A DNA stretch of 64,000 nt, from positions 1 through 64,000 of the forward strand of contig NZ_SHKO01000004.1 in NCBI RefSeq assembly GCF_004217095.1, in the 5' to 3' direction. Source of the DNA: Advenella incenata (GTDB lineage Bacteria > Pseudomonadota > Gammaproteobacteria > Burkholderiales > Burkholderiaceae_B). This document shows, one piece after another, positions 9,016-19,231 of this stretch. The notes under the pieces are model-generated. The model was not told where the DNA came from and did not search any database. It saw only the letters and a program-made list of their open reading frames with translations. Position 1 is the first letter of the stretch. Each line of letters opens with the position of its first letter. The position numbers were made by a program, and so were the translations under genes.

Positions 9016-9471
9016 CGGCGCGTCCGTCTGGGCGGGGTGCCAAACAACCGGGTTTTGTTCAGACCGCAGCAAATCGTGGCGTCCGATAGGCGCACCTGGG
9101 TATATCAATAATCATTAATCAATAATAATTAATAATCAATAAACAGGTCCAGGTATATTGTCACTTACCGGCTATCGTCTGACTGCCTTTGTGCAGTCAC
9201 TTATATTATTTGCCTATATGAACATGCCTGTCTGAAATAACAGGCACTGCCGATCCCCGACCATGCACATGCCAGGCCTTCGGGCGCAGCGGGCATGCGC
9301 GCCATCGTTACAACCACAGCACCGCTTTTGCATCCGGGTTTATATCCACGATCTATAAATAAAGACATATTTATTCGTTCTGAATCCTGAGACGAGCCGA
9401 TAAGATAAAGCCTCATCGAAGTAGGCTGGCCCGCATATCGGGTGCAGCACTACACCTTGGACGGATAAATT
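9016..9471. other. 456-nt non-coding region upstream of cysH with AT-rich repeats
   Basis: No supported gene. At 9105-9143 there is a run of nearly pure A/T containing TAATCAATAA twice (9116-9125 and 9133-9142), 17 bp apart. A 7-bp inverted repeat (TGACTGC 9180-9186, GCAGTCA 9193-9199) is followed by a T/A-rich stretch and may terminate the GMC gene. Sequences around 9350-9375 are A/T-rich and close enough to serve the cysH promoter. CysB-type activator sites would be expected here in a sulfate assimilation operon, but I cannot assign one with confidence. Confidence 0.5.
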
Positions 9472-10266
9472 ATGGCTTTTCACTCTGCGCAAACGCAAGC
9501 ATCGGTTTTTGAACGCCCGATCCTGTGGGCGCCGCCAAAGCGTGCTATTGATTCGGCTGCACTGGACGAAAAATACCGGCAGTTGCGGGAACGCCTGCTT
9601 GATATCGCGCGAACCCACCAGCACACGCGCCTGGCCTCCAGTCTGTCGGCGGAAGATATGGTTATTACAGACGTGATATTACGTGAGGCAGGACAAAGCG
9701 AACAATATCAGGATATCGCCGCGCATATCGATATATTCACACTGGAGACCGGCCGTCTGCCGGCAGAAACGCTTACGCTGCTGGACCAGATCCAGACCCG
9801 TTACGGTACACGACTGGCTATTTATACACCCGATCAATCGGCCGTGCAGGCGTATGTCGATCAGTTCGGTATGAATGGTTTTTACGAAAGTTTGCAGGCG
9901 CGTCGCCAGTGCTGTGACATTCGCAAAGTAGTGCCGCTGGCGGCTGCACTGGCCAATGCCGACGCCTGGATCACCGGCCAGCGTCGTGAACAATCAGTCA
10001 CGCGCAGTGATCTGCATTTGCATGAACAGGACGAGGCCCGAGGGATCAGCAAATACAACCCACTATTTGACTGGTCCGAGCAGGAAATCTGGGCGTATGT
10101 GGAGCAATATTCGGTGCCGGTAAACGCATTGCATTACCAGGGGTATCCAAGTATCGGCTGCGATCCCTGTACCAAGGCGATCCGTGTGGGAGAAGACCCG
10201 CGTGCCGGTCGCTGGTGGTGGGAAAACCAGGACAGCCGCGAATGCGGTCTGCACGTTCACAATTGA
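9472..10266 (+). CDS. cysH: Adenylylsulfate (APS) reductase, iron-sulfur type
   Basis: 264 residues. It reduces activated sulfate to sulfite. The nucleotide-binding part has SSLSAEDMV near residue 57 and LETGRLPAETL near 91. The four [4Fe-4S] cysteines that mark APS-type rather than PAPS-type enzymes are present as CC at 147-148 and CxxC at 230-233. The catalytic cysteine lies in the C-terminal ECGLH (about C258). It is the first gene of cysH-cysD-cysN. The cluster lacks APS kinase, which agrees with direct APS reduction. The start follows TTGGACGGATAAATT, a weak ribosome site. Confidence 0.95.
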   Translation: MAFHSAQTQASVFERPILWAPPKRAIDSAALDEKYRQLRERLLDIARTHQHTRLASSLSAEDMVITDVILREAGQSEQYQDIAAHIDIFTLETGRLPAETLTLLDQIQTRYGTRLAIYTPDQSAVQAYVDQFGMNGFYESLQARRQCCDIRKVVPLAAALANADAWITGQRREQSVTRSDLHLHEQDEARGISKYNPLFDWSEQEIWAYVEQYSVPVNALHYQGYPSIGCDPCTKAIRVGEDPRAGRWWWENQDSRECGLHVHN

Positions 10267-10318
10267 CATTGCTGCAGCGGCAATGAGACAAACACATTAT
10301 CAGGGAAACACATTGGCT

Positions 10319-11269
10319 ATGGATACATTATCCGGTTCGATCAATCATCACCCGGCTCATCTGCATACCGGGCATTTGAAGCGCCTTGAAGCCGAGTCCA
10401 TTTATATTATTCGGGAAGTCTATGCGCAAAGCCGGTCACCCGCCTTGCTGTTTTCGGGCGGCAAAGACTCGGTGGTCATGCTGCACCTGGCCCGCAAGGC
10501 GTTTCGCCTCGGAAAGCGGCCTTCATCATTGCCTTTTTCGCTGGTCCATATTGATACCGGCCATAATTTTCCGGAAGTCATCCGCTTTCGGGATGAGTTG
10601 GTCGCACAGCACGGATTCACGCTGGTAGTGGGGCACGTGGAAGACTCCATTCGCAAGGGAACCGTCAAGCTGCGTCGTGTCACGGATTCGCGCAATGCCG
10701 CGCAGGCCGTGACGCTGCTCGAAACGATTGAAGCGCATGGCTTTGATGCGCTCATGGGCGGGGCGCGGCGTGACGAAGAAAAAGCCCGGGCCAAGGAACG
10801 TATTTTCTCCTTTCGCGATGAGTTCGGCCAATGGGATCCCAAGGCGCAGCGCCCGGAGTTGTGGGAACTGTATAACGCCCGTGTTCATCCAGGCGAGCAG
10901 ATTCGCGTGTTCCCCATTTCGAACTGGACTGAGCTGGACATCTGGCAATACATCGAACAGGAAAATCTGGCCCTGCCCGATATTTATTACGCACACGATC
11001 GGGAGATCGTACGTCGCAATGACATGCTGGTCCCTGTTACGCCGCTGACGCCAAAGCAGGAAACCGAGCGCAGCGAAGTGGTCAGTGTCCGCTTCAGAAC
11101 GGTCGGCGATATCAGTTGCACCTGCCCGGTCGCCAGCACGGCTGCTACACCGGCAGATATTATCCGGGAAACGGCCATCGCCGAGATTACCGAAAGAGGG
11201 GCTACGCGCATGGATGATCAGCTTAGCGAAGCATCCATGGAAAAACGCAAAAAAGAAGGCTATTTCTGA
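10319..11269 (+). CDS. cysD: Sulfate adenylyltransferase subunit 2
   Basis: 316 residues from ATG 10319, close to the usual 300. CysD adenylates sulfate with ATP to make APS, driven by GTP hydrolysis in CysN. Family blocks seen: LEAESIYIIREV, the ATP-pyrophosphatase loop FSGGKDSVVMLHLARKAF, HIDTGHNFPEVI, GARRDEEKARAKERIFS, and the terminal MEKRKKEGYF. The open frame runs upstream into cysH (to 10184), but homology begins near residue 17 of the form used here. An in-frame TTG at 10313 has better spacing from AGGGAAA and is an alternative start. There are 52 nt after cysH and 19 nt before cysN. Confidence 0.95.
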   Translation: MDTLSGSINHHPAHLHTGHLKRLEAESIYIIREVYAQSRSPALLFSGGKDSVVMLHLARKAFRLGKRPSSLPFSLVHIDTGHNFPEVIRFRDELVAQHGFTLVVGHVEDSIRKGTVKLRRVTDSRNAAQAVTLLETIEAHGFDALMGGARRDEEKARAKERIFSFRDEFGQWDPKAQRPELWELYNARVHPGEQIRVFPISNWTELDIWQYIEQENLALPDIYYAHDREIVRRNDMLVPVTPLTPKQETERSEVVSVRFRTVGDISCTCPVASTAATPADIIRETAIAEITERGATRMDDQLSEASMEKRKKEGYF

Positions 11270-11288
11270 ATAGCCAGGAATCACATAT

Positions 11289-12599
11289 ATGACAAATGAA
11301 AATACAAACGGACTGTTGCGCTTTATTACCGCAGGTTCGGTCGATGATGGGAAAAGTACGCTTATCGGACGGTTGCTGTTTGACAGCAAAGCGGTGTTAA
11401 GCGATCAGTTGCTGGCTGTGCGCAATGCCAAACACAAGCGTACGATTGGCGAGCAGATTGATTTTTCACTGCTGACCGACGGGCTGGAAGCAGAACGGGA
11501 GCAGGGTATTACGATTGATGTTGCCTATCGCTACTTTTCGACAGCAAAGCGCAAGTTCATTATTGCCGATACGCCAGGCCACGAACAATACACGCGTAAT
11601 ATGGTAACCGGTGCTTCGACAGCCGATGCTGCCGTGGTGCTGATTGACCCGGTGCGTGCCCTGGATGCGCAGGACAATGTGACTTTGCTGGCGCAAACCC
11701 GCCGGCACAGTGCTTTGTTGCGGTTGCTTGGCATCAGGCATATCGTGGTGGCCGTCAACAAAATGGATCTGATCGGTTTCGATCAACAACGGTTTGAGAA
11801 AATCTGTGATGCCTATGCACAATTGGCCACTCAACTTGGCCTGACTGACGTGCATTACATCCCGGTGTCGGCACTGGGAGGCGACAATGTCGTCACGCGC
11901 AGCGAAAACATGCCTTGGTATCAAGGGCAACCGCTGCTGTCGATACTGGAGTCGCTAGAGCTGGCCCAGCCAGGCGAGAGTAACCCTGCGGCTCTGCGGT
12001 TTCCGGTGCAACTGGTCGTGCGCCAGGATGGTAGCCAGGCAGATGATTTTCGCGGCTATATGGGCAAAGTTGCCGGCGGGCGGATCTCTGTCGGACAGAC
12101 GCTCAGGGTGCTGCCTGGCAACCAGACGGGTATCGTCAAGGAAATACTGAGCCCGGACGGCGAAGTATCCACTGCGGTGTCGGGCGACGTTCTGACAATC
12201 AGCCTGGACCGGGATATCGATGTGTCGCGGGGTGATATCTTTGTTTCTGCTGACGCGCAGATCGAGGCGACGCGTGATATCCATGCAGATCTCTGCTGGT
12301 TTGATGCCGACCCGCTGGAACTCAAACGCAAGTACCTGTTGCGTCATACATTTGCCAGCATTCCGGTCAGGATCAACCGCATCAATAAAGTGCTGGATGT
12401 AAAAACACTGCTCAGCGAAACCGGCAGCGATCAATTGCGCCTGAACGATATTGGTGAGGTCCAGCTCACGCTGCAAAAGCCGCTGGTGAGCGACAGCTAT
12501 GATGACAACGCCGTCACCGGATCCTTTATTCTGATTGACGAGGTCAGCAACAACACGGTTGCGGCCGGCATCATCAAGGCAGTGGCGGCACCGGCCTGA
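11289..12599 (+). CDS. cysN: Sulfate adenylyltransferase subunit 1 (GTPase)
   Basis: 436 residues, an EF-Tu-like GTPase. The G1 loop is AGSVDDGKSTLIGRLL, G3 is DTPGHEQYTRNM and G4 is NKMD. It couples GTP hydrolysis to APS synthesis by CysD. The protein ends after the translation-factor-like beta barrels and has no fused APS kinase (CysC) domain, unlike the longer CysNC proteins. That matches the APS-type CysH at the start of the operon. A strong terminator lies 140 nt downstream, so this is probably the last gene of the operon; sulfite reductase genes are not in the window. Confidence 0.95.
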   Translation: MTNENTNGLLRFITAGSVDDGKSTLIGRLLFDSKAVLSDQLLAVRNAKHKRTIGEQIDFSLLTDGLEAEREQGITIDVAYRYFSTAKRKFIIADTPGHEQYTRNMVTGASTADAAVVLIDPVRALDAQDNVTLLAQTRRHSALLRLLGIRHIVVAVNKMDLIGFDQQRFEKICDAYAQLATQLGLTDVHYIPVSALGGDNVVTRSENMPWYQGQPLLSILESLELAQPGESNPAALRFPVQLVVRQDGSQADDFRGYMGKVAGGRISVGQTLRVLPGNQTGIVKEILSPDGEVSTAVSGDVLTISLDRDIDVSRGDIFVSADAQIEATRDIHADLCWFDADPLELKRKYLLRHTFASIPVRINRINKVLDVKTLLSETGSDQLRLNDIGEVQLTLQKPLVSDSYDDNAVTGSFILIDEVSNNTVAAGIIKAVAAPA

Positions 12600-12741
12600 T
12601 AGCGCTTTGGGCCGGGGTTTATCCTGCAGGGCGCATGATTAACGCATCTGCAGCGTGCATGACAGACACGCTGCCGCTCGGGTATGGTAGCACCAGTACA
12701 TTGTAAAAAATGGCTTGAAAAAACCGGTTCTATTTTGAACG

Positions 12742-12790
12742 GCACCCCAGACGTTGGACTCAATAGTCAACCTTTGGCGGTGCTTTTTTT
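12742..12790 (+). terminator. Long intrinsic terminator after cysHDN
   Basis: Extended hairpin: GCACC pairs with GGTGC, CCA with TGG, GTTG with CAAC and ACT with AGT, around a CAAT loop, with small mismatches. It is followed by seven T residues (12784-12790). It is oriented to stop transcription from cysN. Confidence 0.8.
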
Positions 12791-13129
12791 GCCCAGGTCC
12801 CTATTGGTCCCAGATGAGTGCTCATAAGGCGTGACAAATACTATAGCCAGTATCAAACGCGGGCGTAGCAATCTGGAATTGACCTCAGGACTCAGAGCGC
12901 ATAGCTGCAAGCGGGCACCAGGGTGATAACAGTATAAAACCGCTACGAGCTTGGCCCGGCCACGGTAATGTATTCAAAGAATCTATTTTGCTTTATAAGC
13001 AAGAACACCAATTGCTCAGACCCTGCGGCGCTGTTGTCGGCTTGCCCAGGTTTGTTGTCTCAATTTGTGCCGGATTAGAGCGCGCTGCAACTGCGCTGCC
13101 GGCGCCGTCCGGGATATCACCGGATCGGA
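12791..13129. other. Non-coding spacer between convergent cys operons
   Basis: I see no gene, repeat or clear promoter here. A long + strand open frame beginning at 12988 runs antisense through cysA and has no family features, so it is not counted. Confidence 0.5.
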
Positions 13130-13155
13130 TAAAGCCGCTCGAATATTCAAGCGGC
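13130..13155 (-). terminator. Terminator overlapping the cysA stop codon
   Basis: Reading leftward, GCCGCT and AGCGGC pair around the palindrome GAATATTC with one mismatch, followed by TTTATCC. The stem includes the last codons of cysA (stop at 13147-13149). The T tract is short, so its efficiency is uncertain. Confidence 0.55.
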
Positions 13156-14229
13156 AGCCGATGTTTTGTTTCGGGTAAAGACGGCCATTTTCCGCGGCTT
13201 GACATAAACGGTGTCGCCCGGGTTCAATCCGAGCAGCCGGTAACGTTCGCGCGTCATCACCACTTCAATGGGGTCGGCAGAGCCTGCGCGAGCAAGTTCC
13301 AGCCGCACAACCGGGCCGATGGCATGCACATGTTCTATCGTTCCCCGGTCCAGTGCATTGCTGGCGTCCTGGGTCAGTTCAATATCGTGCGGGCGGATGT
13401 AGGCAGTCACTTCGTCGCCGATGTTGCCTTGGATATTGCCCGGCGCCAGGGGTTGAGCATAGTCTCCCCGGGTGAATTGTTCATCCTGGATGCGACCGTG
13501 AAACAGATTGACGTCGCCCAGAAACTGGGTGACAAATGCGCTGGCCGGATGTTCATAGATCTCGTCGGGCGTACCCACTTGCTCTATCCGGCCATGGTTC
13601 ATGACGACGACCCGATCAGAGACTTCCAGCGCTTCTTCCTGGTCATGCGTGACGAAGATACTGGTCAGATGGATCTCGTCATGCAATTGCCGCAGCCAGC
13701 GCCGCAGATCCTTGCGAACCCGGGCATCCAGCGCCCCAAAGGGTTCGTCCAGCAACAGCACTTGCGGTTCGACGGCCAGCGAGCGGGCAAGTGCGATCCG
13801 CTGACGCTGTCCGCCGGACAACTGACTAGGATAGGCGTCGGCCAGCCAGTCCAGTTGCACCATTTTCAGCAAACGATGCACCTTGTCGTGAATTTGTGCT
13901 TTCGATGGCCGGATACGCCGTGGCTTGACGTTCAGCCCGAAAGCAATATTATCGAATACAGTCATGTGGCGAAATAGCGCATAGTGCTGGAATACGAAGC
14001 CGATGCCGCGCTCGGTGACGTGCTTGTCGGTGGCATCGACCCCCTCGAACAGCAACTGACCTGAATCGGCTTGTTCCAGTCCGGCCACGATTTTGAGCAG
14101 CGTTGTTTTACCGCAGCCAGACGGCCCCAGCAGCGCCAGCAATTGGCCGCTGTGGATCTGCAGACTGATATCGGCCAGTGCAGTAAAGTCACCAAACGTT
14201 TTTGTGACATGACGAACTTCAATGCTCAC
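13147..14229 (-). CDS. cysA: Sulfate/thiosulfate ABC transporter ATP-binding protein
   Basis: 360 residues. The ABC ATPase domain has Walker [10 protein letters not shown] near residue 35, the signature [15 protein letters not shown] near 135, Walker [13 protein letters not shown] and the switch histidine in FVTHDQEEA. The C-terminal third (from about 240) is the TOBE-type regulatory domain with IRPHDIELT. It powers sulfate import through CysT and CysW. It is the last gene of sbp-cysT-cysW-cysA and lies 99 nt after cysW. The start ATG 14229 gives the canonical [15 protein letters not shown]. Confidence 0.95.
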   Translation of the reverse strand: MSIEVRHVTKTFGDFTALADISLQIHSGQLLALLGPSGCGKTTLLKIVAGLEQADSGQLLFEGVDATDKHVTERGIGFVFQHYALFRHMTVFDNIAFGLNVKPRRIRPSKAQIHDKVHRLLKMVQLDWLADAYPSQLSGGQRQRIALARSLAVEPQVLLLDEPFGALDARVRKDLRRWLRQLHDEIHLTSIFVTHDQEEALEVSDRVVVMNHGRIEQVGTPDEIYEHPASAFVTQFLGDVNLFHGRIQDEQFTRGDYAQPLAPGNIQGNIGDEVTAYIRPHDIELTQDASNALDRGTIEHVHAIGPVVRLELARAGSADPIEVVMTRERYRLLGLNPGDTVYVKPRKMAVFTRNKTSAAA

Positions 14230-14328
14230 AATAAATTCCTTGTTCTATTTGCAGGGGCGATGGTCGCCGCATTGTGAATAATCGAGCTGCAGCCGCGCTG
14301 GCCGAAACCGCTAGTGGGGCTGCTTGCC

Positions 14329-15240
14329 TCATGTTGCATTTATCGCGGTGGCAGCGCCGATGCGGCTATCGGCAGCCGCCTGCACCGGGTTGCCGCTGCG
14401 CCGTAGCGATTGCTGGTGAGAGCGGTGCTGACGCCATTCGATGATGGATTTGAGGATCAATGTCACGATGGCCAGCAGCGCCAGCACCGAGGCGCACACA
14501 AACGCGCCGGCGATATTGAATTCGTTATAGAGAATCTCCACGTGCAGGGGGATGGTATTGGTGACCCCTCGTATGTGTCCGGAAATAACGCTGACGGCGC
14601 CAAATTCGCCCATGGCCCGGGCGTTGGTGAGGATCACGCCGTACAGCAATCCCCATTTGATATTGGGCAACGTCACATGCCATAGCGTCTGCAGGCTGCC
14701 GGCGCCCAGCACCAATGCGGCCTGTTCTTCATCGGCGCCCTGGGCCTGCATCAGCGGAATGAGTTCGCGGGCAACAAAAGGGAAAGTGACAAAGGTGGTC
14801 GCCAGCACAATACCGGGGACGGCAAAAATAATTTTCAGATCATGCGCATCCAGCCATACGCCCAATGCAGTCTGGTTGCCAAAGAGCAGTAAATACATCA
14901 GACCGGCAACGACAGGCGACACTGAGAATGGCAGATCGATCAAAGTGATCAGAAAGCTCTTGCCGCGAAAATTGAAGCGGGCGATGGCCCATGCGGCGGC
15001 CACGCCGAAAATGACATTCAGTGGCACGGCAATGGCAGCCGTCAGTAGCGTCAGGGAAATGGCCGACAGGGCGTCCGATTCGCTCAAGGTGTCCCGGTAG
15101 AAGGCCCAGCCCCTGCTGAATGCTTCGGCAAATACCAATAACATGGGCAAGGCGATAAACAGCACAATGAAGACAAGTGCAATAGCCGTCAGCAGAATGC
15201 GTATCCAGGATTTTTCGGTCCGGCGAAAATGGGTGTTCAT
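14329..15240 (-). CDS. cysW: Sulfate ABC transporter permease
   Basis: 303 residues with six membrane segments. The binding-protein-dependent permease loop that contacts the ATPase is seen around RELIPLMQAQGADEEQAALV, followed by the GAGSLQTLWHVTLP block. Family features such as YGVILTNARAMGEFGAVSVI are clear. It forms the membrane channel with CysT. There are 10 nt between it and the upstream cysT, so they are translated from one message. Confidence 0.93.
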   Translation of the reverse strand: MNTHFRRTEKSWIRILLTAIALVFIVLFIALPMLLVFAEAFSRGWAFYRDTLSESDALSAISLTLLTAAIAVPLNVIFGVAAAWAIARFNFRGKSFLITLIDLPFSVSPVVAGLMYLLLFGNQTALGVWLDAHDLKIIFAVPGIVLATTFVTFPFVARELIPLMQAQGADEEQAALVLGAGSLQTLWHVTLPNIKWGLLYGVILTNARAMGEFGAVSVISGHIRGVTNTIPLHVEILYNEFNIAGAFVCASVLALLAIVTLILKSIIEWRQHRSHQQSLRRSGNPVQAAADSRIGAATAINAT

Positions 15241-15250
15241 CTTGCAGCCT

Positions 15251-16087
15251 TCAGTTCATGCCGTTACGTTGATTATTCCAGCGCTGAACCAGATTGATCA
15301 GCAACAGGACCAGAAAGGAAATCATCAGCATAAGCACGGCCAACGCGGTCGCACCGGTGTAGTCCGATTGTTCCAGCTTGGCAGTAATCAGCAGCGGTGT
15401 GATTTCCGACACCATGGGAATATTGCCTGCGATAAAAATCACTGAGCCGTATTCTCCGGCAGCCCGGGCAAAGGCCATGGCGGCGCCAGTGAGCAGGGCC
15501 GGGGCAATGGCTGGGAAGATAACCTTGGCAAAGATTTGCCAGCGATTGGCGCCAAGGCAGGTGGCGGCATCTTCCAGTTCTGGCTCCAGATCCTCCAGTA
15601 CCGGCTGGATGGTCCGGACAATAAACGGCAGGCTGATAAAGATCAGAGCAATGACAATACCGGTTGGCGTATAGGCAATCCGGATGCCCAGCGAGGCGAA
15701 CAGGCTGCCCAGCAGGCCGTTGGGCGCATATAGGGTCGTTAGTGCAATGCCGGCTACAGCAGTGGGTAGAGCAAAGGGCAGGTCGATAAACGCATCGATG
15801 ATCTTTTTTCCTGGGAAAGTGTATCTGACCAATACCCAGGCGGTGACCAGGCCGAAGACGATATTGATCAGAACCGCAATCAACGACGTGCCGAAGGTCA
15901 CATATAGTGAGTGAATCACACGTTCGTTCAAAATGGTTTTTAGAAAGCCTTCGACCCCGGATTGGGCCGCCCAGCCAAACAGGACGGCAAACGGAATCAG
16001 CACAATCAGGCTGAGCCAGAAAAGGGTGATGCCCAGCGTTACTCCAAAGCCGGGCAATACCGAATATTGTTTTTTAAGCAGCGTCAT
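15251..16087 (-). CDS. cysT: Sulfate ABC transporter permease
   Basis: 278 residues, also called CysU, with six membrane segments. The EAA-type loop is seen in LEPELEDAATCLGANRWQIF, followed by the conserved AFARAAGEYGSVIFIAGN. It pairs with CysW in the inner membrane. The start ATG 16087 lies 25 nt downstream of the sbp stop codon. Confidence 0.93.
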   Translation of the reverse strand: MTLLKKQYSVLPGFGVTLGITLFWLSLIVLIPFAVLFGWAAQSGVEGFLKTILNERVIHSLYVTFGTSLIAVLINIVFGLVTAWVLVRYTFPGKKIIDAFIDLPFALPTAVAGIALTTLYAPNGLLGSLFASLGIRIAYTPTGIVIALIFISLPFIVRTIQPVLEDLEPELEDAATCLGANRWQIFAKVIFPAIAPALLTGAAMAFARAAGEYGSVIFIAGNIPMVSEITPLLITAKLEQSDYTGATALAVLMLMISFLVLLLINLVQRWNNQRNGMN

Positions 16088-16112
16088 TGCAGCACGTTAA
16101 TAGAAAAAGACA

Positions 16113-17129
16113 TTATTTCTTCAGATAGATCTGGTCGAAAATAGCGCCGTCGGCAAAATGTTTTTGGTTGGCTGCATCCCAGCCGCCCAGGTCAGCAATG
16201 GAGACGGTTTTCAGCGGCGGAAACAGCTTGCCTGCTTCTGCGGCCAGGCTCGGATCGGTGGGGCGGTAGAAATTTTTGATGGCGATGCGCTGCGCTTCGG
16301 GCGTATACAGGAAATTCAAATACGCGCTGGCCACTTCACGGGTGCCGCGCTTGTCGACCACCTTGTCGACAACGGCCACCGGCGGCTCGGCCAGTACCGA
16401 CAGAGAAGGCACGACGATATCAAACTGCCCCTTGCCCAATTCCTTTTGGGCCAGAAAGGCCTCGTTTTCCCAGGCCAGCAGCACGTCACCGATCTGGCGC
16501 TGCACGAAAGTCAGGGTTGAGCCGCGTGCGCCCGAGTCCAGCACAGGCACGTGGCTGTACAGGTCTTTCAGGTATTGTTTCGCCGATTCTTCAGTACCCC
16601 CTGGCTGCGCCTTGGCCCAGGCATACGCTGCCAGATAGTTCCAGCGCGCGCCGCCCGATGTCTTGGGATTGGGGGTGATCACTTGCACGTCCGGTTTGAT
16701 CAGGTCGCCCCAGTCGCGGATGCCCTTTGGGTTACCTTTGCGCACCAGAAACACAATCGTGGAGGTGAAGGGCGTGCTGTTGTGCGGGAATTTGGTCTCC
16801 CAGTCTGCGTTGATACGCTTGCTTTTGCGCGCGATATTGTTAATGTCGATTGCCAGCGCCAGGGTGACCACATCGGCATCCAGGCCGTTGTCAACGGAAC
16901 GGGCCTGGGAGCCCGAGCCGCCGTGAGATTGCTTGATGGTCAGCTTGTCGCCGGTTTTCTCCTGCCATTGCTTGGCGAAAATGCCATCAATTTCCTGATA
17001 CAGTTCGCGGGTGGGATCGTAAGAGACGTTCAGTAAGGTGAGGTCCTTGGCCTGCGCCGCAGACAAAAGGGCGGAGAGCGAGACGGCAGCAATTGAGACG
17101 CTGCGAATAAGGGTGGAAAGGGTAGTCAT
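16113..17129 (-). CDS. sbp: Periplasmic sulfate-binding protein
   Basis: 338 residues. It binds sulfate in the periplasm and delivers it to CysTWA. The N-terminus is a Sec signal peptide ending near LLSAAQA, after which the mature protein begins [17 protein letters not shown], the canonical start of Sbp/CysP proteins. Further family blocks are [14 protein letters not shown] and [19 protein letters not shown]. The open frame reaches 17207, but ATG 17129 places the signal peptide at the N-terminus. It is the first gene of the transporter operon. Whether it is Sbp or the thiosulfate-preferring CysP cannot be settled by eye. Confidence 0.92.
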   Translation of the reverse strand: MTTLSTLIRSVSIAAVSLSALLSAAQAKDLTLLNVSYDPTRELYQEIDGIFAKQWQEKTGDKLTIKQSHGGSGSQARSVDNGLDADVVTLALAIDINNIARKSKRINADWETKFPHNSTPFTSTIVFLVRKGNPKGIRDWGDLIKPDVQVITPNPKTSGGARWNYLAAYAWAKAQPGGTEESAKQYLKDLYSHVPVLDSGARGSTLTFVQRQIGDVLLAWENEAFLAQKELGKGQFDIVVPSLSVLAEPPVAVVDKVVDKRGTREVASAYLNFLYTPEAQRIAIKNFYRPTDPSLAAEAGKLFPPLKTVSIADLGGWDAANQKHFADGAIFDQIYLKK

Positions 17130-17343
17130 GTGCGGCCTGTGTCTGTCAAAATCGGAAGGAAGCAATAATGCAAGTGAGTTCAGTGTAGAGAAGCCGGCCG
17201 CCGACACGAACGATTAAATTCTGATAATGATATGCATCTGAACAATATAAAAGCGCGTTCGGTAAAGCTGCAGATATATACCTTTGCCCGCAAGATCTGC
17301 GCCACGCTTGGATTTATTTCGTTTGTGATCAGAAGAAAGGAAT

Positions 17344-17372
17344 GAAAAAATAAAGCCCGCGATTGCGGGCTT
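17344..17372 (-). terminator. Terminator of the TerC-CorC gene
   Basis: Eight-bp stem AAGCCCGC / GCGGGCTT with a GATT loop. Reading leftward it is followed by TTTATTTTTT. The remaining gap to sbp (17130-17343) is A/T-rich and should hold the sbp promoter. Confidence 0.85.
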
Positions 17373-17452
17373 GGAAAATCAGGTAATAAGTTTATAAACC
17401 AATGTACTAGTTGTCAGGGGCGCACGGACCTGGCCGTGCGCTATATCGCGTG

Positions 17453-19027
17453 CTATATGTCCAGCAACTCTTCGGGGTTTTTTTCACGATGCTGTTCGAC
17501 GCTAACCTGGCCAATACGACGACCGTCCAGGGCCACGACCTTGAAGACGGTTTTGATCTGGCCATGTTCCAGTTCGAATACATCGCCCGGCTCGGCCAGC
17601 CGATCAAACTGTCGCAGCAGGTAGCCGGCAAGCGTGGCGGTTTCTTCGTTGTCGTCGTACAGTCCGTCGATGTTCAGGATCTGCTCCAGGTGACGCAGAT
17701 CGGCGGCGCCATCGATCATCCAGCGTCCTTCGCCCAGCTCCACAATGTCGGGGGTTTCGTCTTCGTCCGGGAATTCACCGGCGATTGCTTCGAACACGTC
17801 CATCGGGGTAACCAGGCCTTCGATCGCGCCGAATTCGTCGGTGATTACGACCAACTGGCCACGACTTTCCTTGAGTGTTTGGATCAGCGTCAGGATGTTG
17901 ATGGACTCGGGCACCACCAGCGGTTTGCGCAGTTTTTTGACATTGATCCGGCCTTCGGTAAGAATATCTGCAATCAGATCACGTGCCCGACCGACGCCGA
18001 TTATTTCATCCAGCGCACCGCGGCAGATCGGAAAGAAGGTATGGGGCGTGTTGATGATTTCATCGCGGATCTTGTTGATGTCATCCTCTATGTTGATCCA
18101 TGAAATATCCGCACGCGGCGTCATGATCGAATGGATGCTGCGGTCGGCAAGCGTAAGCACGCCGCTGACCATATACCGTTCTTCGTCTTCGAAAACAACG
18201 GGTTGTTCGGCTTCCTGGTTAGGGTTTTCCATATGCGCTTCATCGGGCGGGCGTTTGCCCAGCATGCGCAAAATCCCTTCGGCCGTACGCTCGCGCATGG
18301 GGCGGGTGGCTTCGGTGCGCTTGATGCTATGGCGCGCGATCTGGTTGAAGATTTCAATCATGACAGAGAAGCCGATGGCCGCATACAGATAGCCCTTGGG
18401 CACTTTGAAGCCGAAACCTTCGGCCAGCAGCGAGAAGCCGATCATAAGCAGGAAACCCAGGCACAGCACAACAACGGTCGGATGCTGGTTGACAAAGTTG
18501 GTCAAGGGCTTGGATGCAACCAGCATGACCGCCATGGCGATGATCACAGCGGCAAACATGACCGGCAGATGATCGACCATACCAACCGCGGTGATAATCG
18601 AGTCCAGGGAAAAGATGGCATCCAGGGCGATGATCTGTGTGACAATCACGCCAAAGCTGGCATAGACGCGCGGGCCGCTAGAGGCTCTGGTCTTGCCTTC
18701 AAGTCGCTCGTGCAATTCGAGGGTACCCTTGAATAGCAGAAAAAAACCACCGGAGATCAGGATCAGGTCCCGGCCCGAGAATGACAGCGCGTAAATGGAA
18801 AACAACGGCGCGGTCAGTTTGATCAGCCAGGACATGACCGACAGCAGCATGAGCCGCATGATCAGGGCCAGGGCAAGTCCGGTAATGCGAGCTTTGTCAC
18901 GCTGCTTGGGGGGAAGTTTATCGACGAGAATGGCAATAAAGACAAGGTTGTCTATGCCCAGCACCAACTCCAGAACAATCAGTGTAATCAAGCCTACCCA
19001 TATATTTGGGTCAAGCAACAGCTCCAT
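17453..19027 (-). CDS. TerC family membrane protein with CBS pair and CorC domain (YoaE-like)
   Basis: 524 residues in three parts. Residues 1-215 are a TerC-type integral membrane domain with the acidic motifs [15 protein letters not shown] and [16 protein letters not shown]. Residues 290-420 form a CBS pair ([33 protein letters not shown]). The last 85 residues are a CorC/HlyC transporter-associated domain ([18 protein letters not shown]). Related proteins are implicated in metal ion efflux and metalation of exported proteins. ATG 19027 has GGAG upstream and starts directly at the first membrane segment; the frame extends to 19102. Divergent from the SbmA-like gene. Confidence 0.9.
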   Translation of the reverse strand: MELLLDPNIWVGLITLIVLELVLGIDNLVFIAILVDKLPPKQRDKARITGLALALIMRLMLLSVMSWLIKLTAPLFSIYALSFSGRDLILISGGFFLLFKGTLELHERLEGKTRASSGPRVYASFGVIVTQIIALDAIFSLDSIITAVGMVDHLPVMFAAVIIAMAVMLVASKPLTNFVNQHPTVVVLCLGFLLMIGFSLLAEGFGFKVPKGYLYAAIGFSVMIEIFNQIARHSIKRTEATRPMRERTAEGILRMLGKRPPDEAHMENPNQEAEQPVVFEDEERYMVSGVLTLADRSIHSIMTPRADISWINIEDDINKIRDEIINTPHTFFPICRGALDEIIGVGRARDLIADILTEGRINVKKLRKPLVVPESINILTLIQTLKESRGQLVVITDEFGAIEGLVTPMDVFEAIAGEFPDEDETPDIVELGEGRWMIDGAADLRHLEQILNIDGLYDDNEETATLAGYLLRQFDRLAEPGDVFELEHGQIKTVFKVVALDGRRIGQVSVEQHREKNPEELLDI

Positions 19028-19129
19028 CAAGGGACTCCAGTTATTTAGATCATCAAATAGTAGCAGATAAATCCTCGGGTTTTCAGGTCCTTGCGAGCGC
19101 AATAATTATTACATTTATGCACGCAGTGA

Positions 19130-19160
19130 TTGACAGAATCCCCGCCAGTTAAGGTAAAGT
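19130..19160 (+). promoter_or_regulatory. Possible sigma-70 promoter for the SbmA-like gene
   Basis: A perfect TTGACA at 19130-19135 is followed at 17-19 nt by GGTAAA/TAAAGT (19153-19160). The -10 match is weak. The start codon lies 72 nt downstream. Confidence 0.4.
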
Positions 19161-19231
19161 GACTCTTTTTTGCGGAATGCTGCGTCCGATGGTCGCGCAG
19201 TGCAGTGCACAAATCAGGTACAGGAGTGTGA

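Noticed and set aside
12988-13977. 329-codon + strand open frame
   Set aside because: It is fully antisense to the well-supported cysA gene over most of its length and has no family features.
17221-17241. Fur-box-like sequence upstream of sbp
   Set aside because: GATAATGATA matches one half of the Fur consensus, but the other half is poor, and an iron link for sulfate uptake is not expected.
17453-19027. Unusual fusion of TerC with CBS and CorC domains
   Set aside because: This architecture is well known (YoaE/YegH-like proteins), so it is not new.
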